A stretch of 64,000 nt of DNA from Piezodorus guildinii (Eukaryota > Arthropoda > Insecta > Hemiptera > Pentatomidae): positions 151,056,899 through 151,120,898 of the forward strand of contig CM041294.1 of the NCBI GenBank assembly GCA_023052935.1, given 5' to 3'. Of the stretch, positions 43,284 through 53,769 are shown piece by piece (the stretch's first letter is position 1; every line of letters starts with the position of its first letter). The position numbers and the translations under genes are program-made. The notes beneath the pieces are model-generated. The model was given only the letters and a program-made list of their open reading frames with translations. It did no database searches and was not told the DNA's origin.

Positions 43284-44700
43284 CGGCGTTTAATAACTGC
43301 TTCAACCGCTCGTTGGTAAATAGGGCATTTAAAGCAACCCGTTGGATGCCTGCGGTTTGCTCCCTCAGGGCATAGCAGACAGTTCGATTCACCGTTACAA
43401 TCTTTTGCTGGATGTCCCATTTCGCCACATCGCAAGCAGAGCTTTGTTCTGTCGGTTCCCTTGCAATATTTCGCCAAGTGACCATAATCGAAGCAACGAA
43501 AACATCTTTGAGGAGAAATTTTTTCTCTTACCCGACTGCTAACCCAACCAACTCGGATGCTTCCTTTTTCTAAAGCTTTTCTCGCAAGTTCCCTAGGCAA
43601 AACTATCACAGCTGTCTGTGTGCCACCGTAAGCCTTGCGAAGTGACTTCACCACAGAAATATCAATGTTTTCGGCACCTTCTATTTGATTTCGAAGGGCT
43701 TCATGCACTTCTTCGGCATCAGTTAGTTCATCAAGGTCTTTTAATTCTAAAGCAGCAAAGTCTCTCTTGCACGTGACCTCTGCTTTGTCACCCATTTTAT
43801 GTGCAATTGCAGTACGAATTTGTTCTGTCTTTTCTTGTGCTTTCCTATCCAACACAAGAAGGAGACTGCCCGAGGTGCACTTTCGTATTTTTTGCACTTT
43901 ATCACCTATGTCTTGGAGGTCAGGATCGCTTTTTATTGTTCGCAGAATATCTGCGTACGTTGAGCCCTCCTTTGCAGTCACCATCAAAGCATCTGGACGC
44001 GGAGGTTTCGTTCGTATTTTCTGCTCTACCACCTTTTTTTTTCTCTTCTTTTTCGACTTTATTTTCCATTGGTCACTGGCCTCCTTTCCCGAGTTATTTT
44101 CAGCTACAGCCAAGACCTGATCATCCTGACCGTTAGCTGGCTTTCTCTCCTCTCGAGTACCTGATGTTAGTACTTTAGAATCCTCGTTGGGAGGTCGCAA
44201 ACTCGACTTGGTCTGAGTTCCGCAACTATTACCACTCAATAACCGTTCCGGGTTTTCGTCTATTCTTGACAATTGATCGTAAAGCATCCGAATTGAAATT
44301 ACTTCTGCTTTGATTTTGTTATTGGTATTTTTAGCCTTCTTGACAAATTCGTGGATGTTACCAATTTTTTCTCCAAACATTTCCCACAATTCCTTTCTCC
44401 TTTCTTCACTTGAAGCATTAGTAACTGCAGTGGCCAAGTGATCCACTACTGCAGCACTGCGGTCGCTGGATAACGACACCTGAGAACCCGCATTCCCAGA
44501 CGCCGGTACTGGGGATCCGACCCCCTGCACCGTAAGGTTTGTCATTTTCACGTGACTCACCATGGTTGGTTTATTATTCGGGGTTCCTTCCCCTAGTCTG
44601 TTCGGTCCGCGAGAGGTATTTTATTTCCCTCTAACCCTCTATTTCTAGCGAGCTTTCCCCTATCCGCCACCTGGGGACGCGCCACGTATGGGTTACAGAC
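41729..44700 (-). mobile_element. R1-like LINE piece, truncated at both ends
   Basis: Minus strand. A 5' leader (about 44564-44700), gag-like ORF1 and endonuclease-RT ORF2 overlap by ATGA. The 3' end stops shortly after RT motif C, with no 3' UTR or tail, exactly where direct repeat D begins. The 5' end stops inside a GT run of HINE copy K. There are no frameshifts, so it looks young apart from its deletions. Confidence 0.85.
43280..44563 (-). CDS. R1-like ORF1: gag-like nucleic-acid-binding protein
   Basis: 427 codons from the ATG at 44563. The N-terminal half is polar with a lysine-rich stretch (WKIKSKKKRKKKVVEQK, about residues 160-175), then a helical central domain. The C-terminus has zinc knuckles: CFRCFDYGHLAKYC and CLRCGEMGHPAKDC (both CX2CX4HX4C) and a third, looser CLLCPEGANRRHPTGCFKC. 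Three such knuckles at the end of ORF1 are typical of R1/I-group LINEs; the protein binds element RNA. Its TGA stop overlaps the ORF2 start (ATGA at 43280-43283), suggesting coupled translation. The ORF is complete and open. Confidence 0.85.
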   Translation of the reverse strand: MVSHVKMTNLTVQGVGSPVPASGNAGSQVSLSSDRSAAVVDHLATAVTNASSEERRKELWEMFGEKIGNIHEFVKKAKNTNNKIKAEVISIRMLYDQLSRIDENPERLLSGNSCGTQTKSSLRPPNEDSKVLTSGTREERKPANGQDDQVLAVAENNSGKEASDQWKIKSKKKRKKKVVEQKIRTKPPRPDALMVTAKEGSTYADILRTIKSDPDLQDIGDKVQKIRKCTSGSLLLVLDRKAQEKTEQIRTAIAHKMGDKAEVTCKRDFAALELKDLDELTDAEEVHEALRNQIEGAENIDISVVKSLRKAYGGTQTAVIVLPRELARKALEKGSIRVGWVSSRVREKISPQRCFRCFDYGHLAKYCKGTDRTKLCLRCGEMGHPAKDCNGESNCLLCPEGANRRHPTGCFKCPIYQRAVEAVIKRR

Positions 44701-45492
44701 TCCCACCGTGGTGTGTGTGTCTGTGTCTGTGTGTGTGTGTGTGTGGTAACTCCCGGGCGGAAACGGTAAGTCCTATGAAACTGAAATTTCATATTTAAGA
44801 CAACTATACGCCCGAGACGTGACAAAACTTTTTTCATCAAAATGAGCCTACCAGAAGAGGCACTTTATACCATGCATTTTGCACCTTTTTTCGATTTTCT
44901 CAAAAACGGTTCCGACGATTATGATTGAACTCGCTATATCGATGTAAAATTTAATAGGCTTTAATATCATGTAGGTTTTATTTAGATAAAAATGGTCTGA
45001 CAGGGCTTAAATGCCAATATTTTAAATTTTCTTCCCCTAAAGTACCTTTAATTTTGTAGGTTCAATAATAATAACTAGATTATCTTGTTAACGCTGATGA
45101 AAAACTGGTAAATATATAAATTGAATAAATTCGATATCCAACTAAAGGAGAAAACAGAAAAAAATATTTTTTTAATGCAATTTTTCGTATTTGAACATAA
45201 GAGCAGTAATATACATGTATGATATACCGTTGGAAAGCTAAAGATTTTAGAAAAAATACACAAGCTTTTAAAAGTTATTGGAGAGTGATAAAAAGAAGAT
45301 AAAACTTACTGATTATTTTAGATAATAATATAATTGATTTTTTAATAAAACACATGTTTCTATATAAATTCAATTTGATTAATTCCTTAATAATTTCACG
45401 TATTTTTATCTCTAACTGTATTTGAAAATTCTTTCATTGATTTTAAAAATGGAGGTAAGTGAAAGTCGTGTGTTGCCCGCACCAGATTTTTC
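44701..45492 (+). mobile_element. HINE-like repeat, copy K, left end missing
   Basis: Begins in the GT tract (44701-44742) and runs AACTCCCGGGCGGAAACGGT through to the exact right end AAGTGAAAGTCGTGTGTTGC with CGCACCAGATTTTT. The hairpin side is absent; its place is taken by the R1-like LINE. Repeat D starts right after its terminus. Confidence 0.8.
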
Positions 45493-45584
45493 AATCTTGC
45501 TTATTCTTTTATTGTTTTATCTTGTACATATGGAATGAATGGTTTCTTTTAGCTCTAAAACTCGTTGTCTAGATAGTAAAAAAT
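45493..45584 (+). repeat. Direct repeat D, right copy
   Basis: CAATCTTGCTTATTCTTTTA, then the extra TTGTTTTAT relative to the left copy, then ACATATGGAATGAATGGTTT and CTAGATAGTAAAAAAT. Confidence 0.85.
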
Positions 45585-45676
45585 ATTTTGGATATGTAGT
45601 CCATTTTTCACCAATCAAAGTGCTCATTCAAAAGTTCAGATGAGGAAATTGTTTTCAACATATTTCATACCCTCTT

Positions 45677-45707
<31 letters not shown>

Positions 45708-45806
45708 GTTTTAATTTGAAGTCGACTTACCAAAAGTAATCAAATAGGGTGTGTACTATTAATTCTCATACATTTTATGAGACCTGAGAAACATACCGCA
45801 TTTATA
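45585..45806. other. Spacer with long T-run
   Basis: A run of 29 T at 45679-45707 within AT-rich DNA; no element recognised with it. Confidence 0.5.
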
Positions 45807-46537
45807 AAAAAATCTGGTGCAGACAGCACACAACTTTCACTTACCTCGGTTGTTAAAATCGATTTTTTTTTTTTTTTTTATTCATATTTTATTGAATTTT
45901 ACAACTGTATTAACATAAATACAATAAGTAAAACTGTTGAATTTGAATAAAGGGCGTGAAAGGCTTGTGAAGAAACTACCCAGCGGTAGAACTTCGATGT
46001 TTATTTAAGTAAGTAGATCCCGAGGCCATCTTCTTTTCAATCGCCTAGGAGGGTTGTCAGGAATATATGAGGTTGATAGGTTGCGGACAAGAGGGTTTAT
46101 ATGGGCTGGGAGTTTGGAATTAAAAGTGGTATATCTGGTACGAGAAAGGTATGCCACAAATGGGATATTAAGGTCGTTATGGATTATTTTATTTGTGACG
46201 AAATAAGGAGCATTTAGGATTTTGCGAAGGATTTTGGATTGTAAGGATTGGATGCGGGAGGAATTAGATGGCTTAGTAGAGCCCCAAAGCTCGATTCCAT
46301 ATGTCCAGATGGGTCTGATGACGGTAACATAAATGAGCTTTTTGTAATGAATTGGAAGTTTTGAACGTTTGTCGAGTAAGTGTTGTAGTAATCGGTATCC
46401 ACGGGCAGTCTCTTGTCGTTTTAGTCTCGTGTGAGGATTCCATGTAAGACGTTTATCAAGATGGAGTCCTAGGTATCGGATTTAAAATCGATTTAGGAAC
46501 TATGAAATAAAGTTAAAATTAAAATATAGGTAAGTGA
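45807..46537 (-). mobile_element. HINE copy L, both ends only, split by a Jockey LINE
   Basis: The left part TCTGGTGCAGACAGCACACA with ACTTTCACTTACCTCGG and the right part GAACTATGAAATAAAG with AGGTAAGTGAAAGTAT join at TTAAAATCGATTT. Only about 110 bp of HINE remains, so its interior was deleted before the LINE inserted. Confidence 0.7.
45866..46481 (-). mobile_element. Jockey LINE (family A), 5'-truncated, 13-bp TSD
   Basis: Flanked by the perfect 13-bp repeat TTAAAATCGATTT (45853-45865 and 46482-46494). T-run at the left (poly-A side), 3' UTR (CTACCCAGCGGTAG) and ORF2 C-terminus with TVIRPIWTYGIELWGSTKPS, LLQHLLDKRSKLPIHYKKL and PPRR. It is closely similar to the copy at 8118, and truncated just after the YLGL segment. 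Confidence 0.88.
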
Positions 46538-47165
46538 AAGTATAAAAAAAAATTGAAGAGTTCAATTTTTTGTCCTATTAGACAGATTCTGGAAAACCTG
46601 CTGTCAACCTCTAACGAAAATTCTGCATACGACCTTGTATAAGAATGTGTACTCACGATGTTAATTAAATCAGTCTAAATTTCTTTTCATCTGGCAGAAA
46701 TACTGAATCAAATTACTTTATATTCAGTTAGTGTGATAATATGACAACCGAAACTGGATGCACTTGTTCAAGAGAAAACCAAAGCTAATGGCTATAACTG
46801 GGCTGGGATCTCTGTTGCGCCGGCCTTCCCCAAGGTCGGTAATGAGGCACGGCCCTCCCTTATGGAAAATATATTTGTTACGAGGGGGGGCGAGGGTAGG
46901 AAGCGGTTGAGGCAAAAAGTGGGCCCCCTCACCGAAGAAATAAAAACTGGAGGGTCGTTACAGCCTAGGGTGAGGGGTGCGCCGGTATTGCAGTTCTCAG
47001 GAGGATGTCGCTAATGTTACGGTGAGCGAGCAGAAGCGAGCTTTGAGAATAAGGTCGCGAGAGGGTAGGTAGGGTAGCTTGGTAGGTAGAGGTTAGAATT
47101 TTGGATTGGAGAGGCTTGTTATGATTTAAATTAGTCTGTCAATTCTCACGAGTTTAACGATTTTT
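46538..47165. other. Unclassified; GC-rich segment 46785-47060
   Basis: 46785-47060 is markedly GC-rich (GGGGGGGCGAGGGTAGG, CTGTTGCGCCGGCCTTCC) and matches no other part of the window. Possibly host DNA; no convincing ORF. Confidence 0.35.
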
Positions 47166-47169
47166 TCCC

Positions 47170-47388
47170 CTTTATAATTTCTTAAATTCTAAGATTTCCT
47201 GTATTGCGTCAGAATTGGAGAATTATAATAATTTCCTCCAAATAACCTTTACTCTTCACCGTAAACCTACGTCCTGCCATACAGTGTCCTTTTATTATAA
47301 TATTCCGACTGTCCCGGTAGCTCAGATCCACTACCTAGGACTCCTACTTGACAAACGAACCCGCACACTAGACTGAAACGACAAGAAA
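47170..47388 (+). mobile_element. Jockey LINE internal fragment
   Basis: ITFTLHRKPTSCHTVSFYYN, IPTVPVAQIHYLGLLLDKR parallels the thumb region of the copy at 32442. Frame breaks follow. Confidence 0.65.
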
Positions 47389-47450
47389 ATACACGTTTTA
47401 GGATACCTTGAGTCTAAATAACTAAGTCCCGAAATTGCGAATTCTGAAAA
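47389..47450 (+). mobile_element. HINE scrap
   Basis: AAATACACGTTTTAGGATAC and CTTGAGTCTAAATAACTAAG match the section after the HINE hairpin side. Confidence 0.6.
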
Positions 47451-47454
47451 GGGT

Positions 47455-47545
47455 CTGTCGTGGCAATTAATCTACCTCTGAGTGGCAGACTAGCATCATT
47501 TGATTCGAATTTTCGCCTAGTACTATGAGGTGAAAATGAAAGGTG
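47455..47545 (-). repeat. Repeat X, copy 3
   Basis: CTGAGTGGCAGACTAGCATC and TCGCCTAGTACTATGAGGTG parallel 33580-33640. Confidence 0.5.
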
Positions 47546-47662
47546 TTTCCAATTGCTTAAGCATATGCATCTTTTTTTATTATTATTTTTTTTTTTTTTT
47601 TGTGCGCATGGACCTTTGTGCACCTATAAAGTCTTTCTTAAGCAATTGGAAACACCTTTCTG
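47536..47662. repeat. Inverted repeat around a T-run
   Basis: GAAAGGTGTTTCCAATTGCT (47538 on) is repeated inverted as AGCAATTGGAAACACCTTTC (47640-47660), with a loop of about 75 bp holding a 14-T run. Confidence 0.8.
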
Positions 47663-47769
47663 TAGACCTCAACCCGTCTGCCAACCAATACATACAATAT
47701 ATATACATATACATATTAAGACAACTTTTCTACCTATACTGGCATTTGCCAGCGAATCCTGTGCCTTCA

Positions 47770-48345
47770 CTACTAACCATAAAATCCATCTCCAAACTAT
47801 AGAGCTTCGCTATCTAGGACTCTACTACTTGACAAACGAAACCGCACACTAGACTGAAACGACAAGAAACTACTCGCCTTTATCGGTTACAGCAGCACAC
47901 ACTATACAGACGTTCTAACATGCCACTTAACTACAAAAAGTTTATCTACATGACCAACATAAGGCCTATCTGGACTTTACTAAACTATTAAATTCTTCTC
48001 AAATTCAAACCTCACAATCCAAAATCCTCAACATTCCATACTTTGTCACGAATAAGCTCATCCAGAAAGACCTTGATGTTCTACATGTTGTTTATTTGGC
48101 CCGAACAAGTTATCATTCCTTCCATGACAGACTCCACTCCCACTTTAACCTATTAGTTTCAATCCTAGCTTCCTCTTACATTCATGACAATCCTCCGAGG
48201 CATTTGAAAACAAGAGGCATCCAAACCTTCTAGTTTAGATTACCTACTGGAGTATGACAATACTTCCAATGGGCTATTTCTTTTTGTGCCTTTTTCATGT
48301 AATTTATTTACAAGATATATTAACCAATACAGTTATAAATGAATT
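47770..48345 (+). mobile_element. Jockey LINE (family A) 3' end, degenerate
   Basis: Broken frames with LRYLGLYYLTNETAH, LNIPYFVTNKLIQKDLDVLH, VYLARTSYHSFHDRLHSHFN and PPRHLK, then 3' UTR (CAATGGGCTATTTC, TACAGTTATAAATG) and an A-rich end. Confidence 0.72.
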
Positions 48346-48479
48346 TAAAAAAAATAAATAATTTTCGTTAACCAAACCCCTGCCTTAGTAAGTACATCCA
48401 TCTTTGCAATGACGAATGATTAGTCTGTGAAGCAGACTTGAATTTTGAGGAAGTCCGTAGAAGATAAAAATTTTAAATT

Positions 48480-48660
48480 AAGAATGAGGTGTAAGGCTTG
48501 GTAGAGCCTCATATCTATACTTCTAGTTAGGCCTTACGAGTTATTTAAATGAGACTTTTGTAGTCAAAAGTAAGATTAGAATGTCCTCCTATCCTGACCC
48601 AATACTTTAAAGGCTCTGATGAGGGATTGAATGGACTGTTTCTATGGGCATACGATCCGA
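48480..48660 (-). mobile_element. Jockey LINE remnant, old
   Basis: GGCTTGGTAGAGCCTCATAT and GAGACTTTTGTAGTCAAAAG align with minus-strand ORF2 text of the copy at 46260-46350; AGGCTCTGATGAGGGATTGA aligns with 33060-33080. Confidence 0.5.
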
Positions 48661-50204
48661 ATGAGCCAGCAAGACTAAATAAGGAAATTTTTAGGGGAAT
48701 ACGGAAATCTAAAAGTCAGAGTGGAAATGTCGGGTGAAATTTTTTTTTCCATCCTGATACCTGAAAATAATGATAACATAAAATTACCTAATCACTAGTG
48801 ATAAGAGAGTAAAATAAGGGAGCCGATTGGATAATTTTAGAGGACATATAAAACATGTCAAAATATTCATATTCCGCAAACATTTATAAAATATTATTTC
48901 AGTTTGTATACAAACCGTTGAACCCAAAGTCTATTTTTGAAAATTGCACCAACCGAAATCGCAAGACTCTAGGACTATATATATATTTTGGCAGTTTAAT
49001 AAATCACTTTTGGCAACCCCCGAAGTTCGGAGACCCCATGTAGTTTCGTTTCGCAGTGCAAAAGGTGCCCTCAATGGTACCAAATGAGACAGCTGAAGTT
49101 GGCTAATATATAGGGCGGTCCTTCCGATAATGTGGTTCCGTGGACAGTATGCCTCTCATTGTGGGAATACCTGGGGGCACTCTGTTCTGCGAGCGAGGCC
49201 AGCTGGCTTGAAGGATATGATTATCTATCTATACAACTCTCTGTAGGAGGTGTATTTCGTTAACTTTTAGTTGGAAAGAGCAAATGATTTATGAAGATAA
49301 TCGTTAAATCAACACGAATTCTCATACGTGCGATGGTAAGATATAATCTGAAGAGGATTATACTGTAGGAAAATTTAATATGGTCAAAAAAATATTAAAA
49401 TTATTAGAGCTAAGTTGCTGTCCTTTATTTAACCAAAGTTGTTCAAATTTAGTTTAGTAGGATTGTTTAATAGTCCTAGAGGAAGAACTTAAGCTAATCC
49501 GTAAAGGGGTTTCGGTGTTATAGGAAAGATTTTTTAAAAGTAAGCAAATAGTTACAATATTAATCCTAAAGCATTAGAACTCCAGGACTTATATACTAAA
49601 TATACAATTACACAATACTATATAAATATAATTTACTATAAGTATATAGATTTCACTATTATATAATTTCAAGCGGCTGGCTTTAAAGAGAAAAAAATCC
49701 CGTGCAACCCATAGAGGGAAATCATTATAGAATTAAAATTTGTGACTTCGTTTAGAAGAACTAAACGAAAATAATTATCGATCTTTAAAATTATAGTTTC
49801 CCTTCCTACTAGATAATCAGTTGCAGTATAGACAAGGTCTGATGTTTCCAGGCCAAGATCCGTACTGGAAGGGGTTAAGTCAAAAATGAACTCAGTCACA
49901 AAACCTCTAATTTTTGGGCACCCACTTTTAAGAGCCGGGATGAATCCAACTCCCAATCCCCATTTAATAATTAAATATGTAACTACCTTGCCACAATCGA
50001 ATTCGAATTCGATAAACAATATACCAGAAAGAACCTCCTGAAAAATAACATTGATTCACCATTGCTCTTTCAAAAACAGACATCACATCTCTAATTCATT
50101 AGGTACACGCTTCAGTTATACTCTTCTAACCAGTGAATTTTACGACTATTCACACCTTAATCTTAAAAAATCTGATATGTGATCTGATATCTGAAATGTG
50201 ATAG
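48661..50204. other. No recognisable feature (1.5 kb)
   Basis: No match to window repeats. A 116-codon minus frame at 49669-50019 has no recognisable domain; GC-richer DNA at 49010-49210. Candidate single-copy host DNA. Confidence 0.4.
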
Positions 50205-50400
50205 TAAATTTGCTCGTTTATTCATTTAATGTCACTTCGTGCTACTGTGGCTAACCGGACGATGCTACAGTGGGAATCCTGAATTTTTCCTATGCAGGCT
50301 AATTATGAAAGTGATCTTTAAAGAGTACCTGACATCGCAGAGGGTTAGGAACACATTTTTAGGTTCCCTCCGACGGACGCCATAAACAAGATTTTTTTTA
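50205..50400 (-). mobile_element. SINE-B copy, 5' part lost
   Basis: TTTAATGTCACTTCGTGCTA with CTGTGGCTAACCGGACGATG and GAGTACCTGACATCGCAGAG is the minus-strand body of SINE-B as at 51295. The tRNA head is missing or unrecognisable. Confidence 0.6.
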
Positions 50401-51289
50401 TTCCTCTATTTTATTGTTTTTAAGGCCTGATGTATACCTAAAATTTTAGGCGGGGACGTCAAGATTTCCTTTTTCAAATGTGATCTCTTTGATGCAACCT
50501 CAACCTAGTTCTCTAATTTTTTTGCCATTTAAAGCCCAACATGCCAGTATTACTTTCAAGAATTTATTTAAATGATTTTCTAGATTAATAAAATAATCTG
50601 ATCAATATAGGATGGATTTGGCAGACAAGATAATGATGAATGAAAAGCCTTCACACCACAGTCGACTCTGGTTACACTGATGAATGGACTGAAGCCTCCT
50701 ACTAGGATGATATACAAAGCAGGCTAGCGTTACACCTGTCACCACTCACCCCTACATTACGTGTTGTTAACAGTTCTCTTATTACTGCAGTAATACATAG
50801 CAGCTGGATTTACGTCCATTAATACTACAGAATAACTGATATATAACTACCTTTTAATTACTTACTCACACATGTATAATTAGAATTTGGATTAGCCTAC
50901 GAGGTTTTTTTGTAGGTGATCAAATAAAGAGCATACAATTACCTACATACTTTTTAATTTATGAAGCGTGTTCGAGGAATGAATGACGATATAAAATCTT
51001 AAAATTATTCCGAAAATATTAGATTCCGAGGAAAATGAGTAATTTTTAGGGAATCTTCTAGTTCTTGAGTTTTTACCAATAAGATAATCATTACCATCAA
51101 TAACATATTTTATTTATTTATTAGCGGAGTTTGTAAAGCAGTCACTAATCGGTCCAATCATTGCATCTACGATTCCTAATAACTCCTGAGTTGTCAAAGA
51201 ATATGACCTGATTTGATATCGTCGTTGAAATGCAACCAATAGGCAGTTTCTCATGATGCGTGTCATTGTAATTTCAAATTTACCATCCC
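50401..51289. other. No recognisable feature
   Basis: AT-rich. Near 51116-51150 a Jockey-like CGGAGTTTGTAAAGCAGTC piece is possible but too short to call. Confidence 0.4.
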
Positions 51290-51560
51290 GAGTATGTTTG
51301 TTTATTTGTTCATTTAACGTCCTTTTATGCTACTGTGGCTAATCGGACGGTGCTAGAGTGGGAGTCCTAAATTTTGCCTATCCAGGTTTAATTATGATAG
51401 GGATCTCTAACGCGTACCTGACATCGGACAGGCTCGCGACCATATTTGTACGTCCCTTCCGAAGGATTTGAACCCGTCATTTGCGGATTTGAACCCGTGA
51501 CCTTTGGCATAGGAGGTTGTTATGCTAGCCTCCAACAGGTGATCCCAGGCAATTCCGAGT
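51290..51560 (-). mobile_element. SINE-B copy (tRNA-derived)
   Basis: On minus the head reads CCTGTTGGAGGCTAGCATAA (A-box-like) and GTCACGGGTTCAAATCCGC (B box), then a body with TGTCAGGTACGCGTTAGAG and a tail AAATGAACAAATAAACAAAC. The B box is duplicated (a second GGGTTCAAATCC 22 bp on). Confidence 0.75.
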
Positions 51561-51764
51561 GGAAACCCACTATTTATGAAACTTCTGAAGGCACTTATAT
51601 TTGTGCAATACTAATACCGAAACCTTTCATGGTATAGCATATATATCTCATATCATTCGCAATTCCATTGCTAGTCTTAAACTGTTTCAGGATAGCGTGA
51701 CGCTCTGCCTTTTAAAGTTCGTCGGCTTCTTGTTTTTTCCTTCATCATCCCCCTCTTCTAGGGA
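51561..51764. other. No recognisable feature
   Basis: Spacer. Confidence 0.5.
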
Positions 51765-52012
51765 AGCCCGTGGCTGAGTGGCTAGCGCGTTAGTCTCTCA
51801 TGCCTACAGGTTCTGAGTTCGAATCCCAGTCCCGGCAGGGCTTTTATAAGGATGTAAAAAAATGGGGAGTCTCTCAGAGGCTCTCTCCCGGGTATGTGAG
51901 ACCCGTCAGCCAAATGGTAGCCACTCACAAAATTAGTCGTAGGGAGTGATGACCCCACACTCAAAATTGCATCGTGAAACGTGAGTGCCCACACGGTCTG
52001 TCGCGCCACTGG
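51765..52012 (+). mobile_element. SINE-A copy, best preserved
   Basis: The tRNA-like head AGCCCGTGGCTGAGTGGCTA with GCGCGTTAG (A box TGGCTGAGTGG) and GGTTCTGAGTTCGAATCCC (B box) is about 75 bp. The unrelated body contains CGGGTATGTGAGACCCGTCA and GCCAAATGGTAGCCACTCAC and ends near CACACGGTCTGTCGCG. It runs directly into a CR1-like LINE fragment. Confidence 0.8.
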
Positions 52013-52014
52013 AA

Positions 52015-52695
52015 GAAGAAGAACATCTCCCACTTCGACTATGGCTGCCTGGTGTGCAGAGGATTGTCTGGAGGACTTAAGATGAGATTGGAAAGACTAA
52101 TGAAAAGTTTTATTAGATTCATCTTCGGAGTCCCCAGGCGCTCCAGCATCTCTGACAGGTATGCCGAGTTGAAGTGGCTCAATCCAGTTTCTCGGCGACA
52201 TATTTCCTGGGAGTATTCCTATTTCGCACTTTAAAAACAAAAAAAAAAAACATCCTACATTCTTGACCTACTCATCCTATGTTCGTCTCTATATTCGTTT
52301 AATTTAATATCCCAGCCCACTAACCTCTATTTTCCGTCCCCTGGAACATCTTTTTAAAAAAAGATTCTGTACTTTACGTACAACTTTGTTCTGGAATTCC
52401 ATACCTACCACTGTACGCAAAGCATCTTCTTTCACCTCATTTCACAATAAATTATTCCTTCGAATACTAACGTTGTATTCATTACTTTATGTAGAAAATA
52501 TAAATAGTAGTCGTATGTCGTATAAGTAGTCAGCCATATTTACTATTTTTATAAATACACAATATAGACATGACCTTTATTTTTTATTAATTTTTGTGCC
52601 ACACAAGTGACACAAAACTTAGTTTTTGTACATTATTGTTAATCATAGGGCACTAAAGGTCCCAGAATAAAACTAGCTTTTCTTCTTTTTCTGTT
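52015..52695 (+). mobile_element. CR1-like LINE (family B), 5'-truncated
   Basis: ISHFDYGCLVCRGLSGGLKM, RLMKSFIRFIFGVPRRSSIS and ELKWLNPVSRRHISWEY, then after a break FWNSIPTTVRKASSFTSFHN, 3' UTR and the family terminus CACTAAAGGTCCCAGAATAA. The tail is TTCTTCTTTTTC-like. Confidence 0.75.
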
Positions 52696-53127
52696 TCTAG
52701 TTTACGTTTTAAAATAAAACAAGATTGCTGTAGTCATTGAAATACAAATTATGCAGTCAATAAAATGCCTCGTGCCAGAGAGCGAAGGATAATGGTGATA
52801 ATAAAACGGCCGTTAATGACAGGAGCGACAGCAATAAAGCGGACAAAGAGACAGCTGTAGAGAGGAGAGTGGGGTAGGTAATGGTACAGCCCGCATCAGC
52901 TGCCCTTCTAGCTAGTTCTGCTTTATTTATTTATTTTCTTGCAATTTATTTATTTATGCCATAAAGGTACTCTGTATTCTACATGATCTATGATATTTCT
53001 TCTACTCCTTTTCGTTTTCACCGTTCTTATGTGGTTAACTAACCAGTATGAATCCATTCCTTCAGCAATAAACTATCCGATAATGACTTTTATAAAACTT
53101 TGAAGTGTCAAGTACTACAATAATTAT
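52696..53127. other. No recognisable feature
   Basis: No gene or repeat recognised. Confidence 0.45.
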
Positions 53128-53560
53128 TTTTACTTTCTCTAACCTATATATGAGATATATGGTAAGGGGGGGAGTATTTAGATCGCGAAAATTTTTGAAT
53201 TCCAGTTTTCAACGGAAATACACGTTTAAGGGTCCCCTGAGCCCAAATGGCCAAGTCCAAAAAAGGTTTGTGTGTGTGTGTTGGTAAGTCTAGCGCTAAA
53301 ACGAAAGTCGTACGAATAATAAAAAAGTAAATTTTTCATTAAAATTAGCTAACCAGAAGTATCACTTAATACCATGCATTTGGCACCTTTTTACAAATTT
53401 CCCCAAAACTGCTTTAACTATTTTGATTTCTATATAGATGTAAAATTTAATGAGGTTTAGTTTGATGTAGGTTTCATTCTGATTGAAACAGTCTGAGAGG
53501 GATAAAATTTCATTTTTTAAATTACCTGTAACTTTGTAGATTTATCAAGAAAAAAAGCAT
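53128..53560 (+). mobile_element. HINE-like repeat, copy M, left half
   Basis: TTTTTACTTTCTCTAACCTA with ATATGAGATATATGGTAAGG (diverged hairpin), then GATCGCGAAAATTTTTGAAT and the middle to about TTTGTAGATTTATCAAG. The right half is missing. Confidence 0.65.
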
Positions 53561-53769
53561 AGGGTCTACACAATCACATGGGTTTATCGGGAAACGTACT
53601 CATCACATACACTACAATATTTTGGGCACTATAATAGAAACGCCTCATCTAGCGAGGATAGTAATTATGAATAAAATTATCAAGTATTTAACGAGATTTA
53701 ATATGAGTGATAAGATAATATGGATATAGAATAATAAAATGGTGACAGTAATATAATACAGGAACAAAA

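Noticed and set aside
42046..44136. Several 60-117-codon plus-strand ORFs
   Set aside because: Antisense to the R1-like ORF1/ORF2, whose motifs are clear.
49669..50019. 116-codon minus-strand ORF as a host gene
   Set aside because: No domain, no splice context and AT-rich composition; not enough to support a gene.
51765..51845. A functional tRNA gene
   Set aside because: A and B boxes are present, but the cloverleaf is imperfect and a SINE body follows that recurs at 17080 and 33885.
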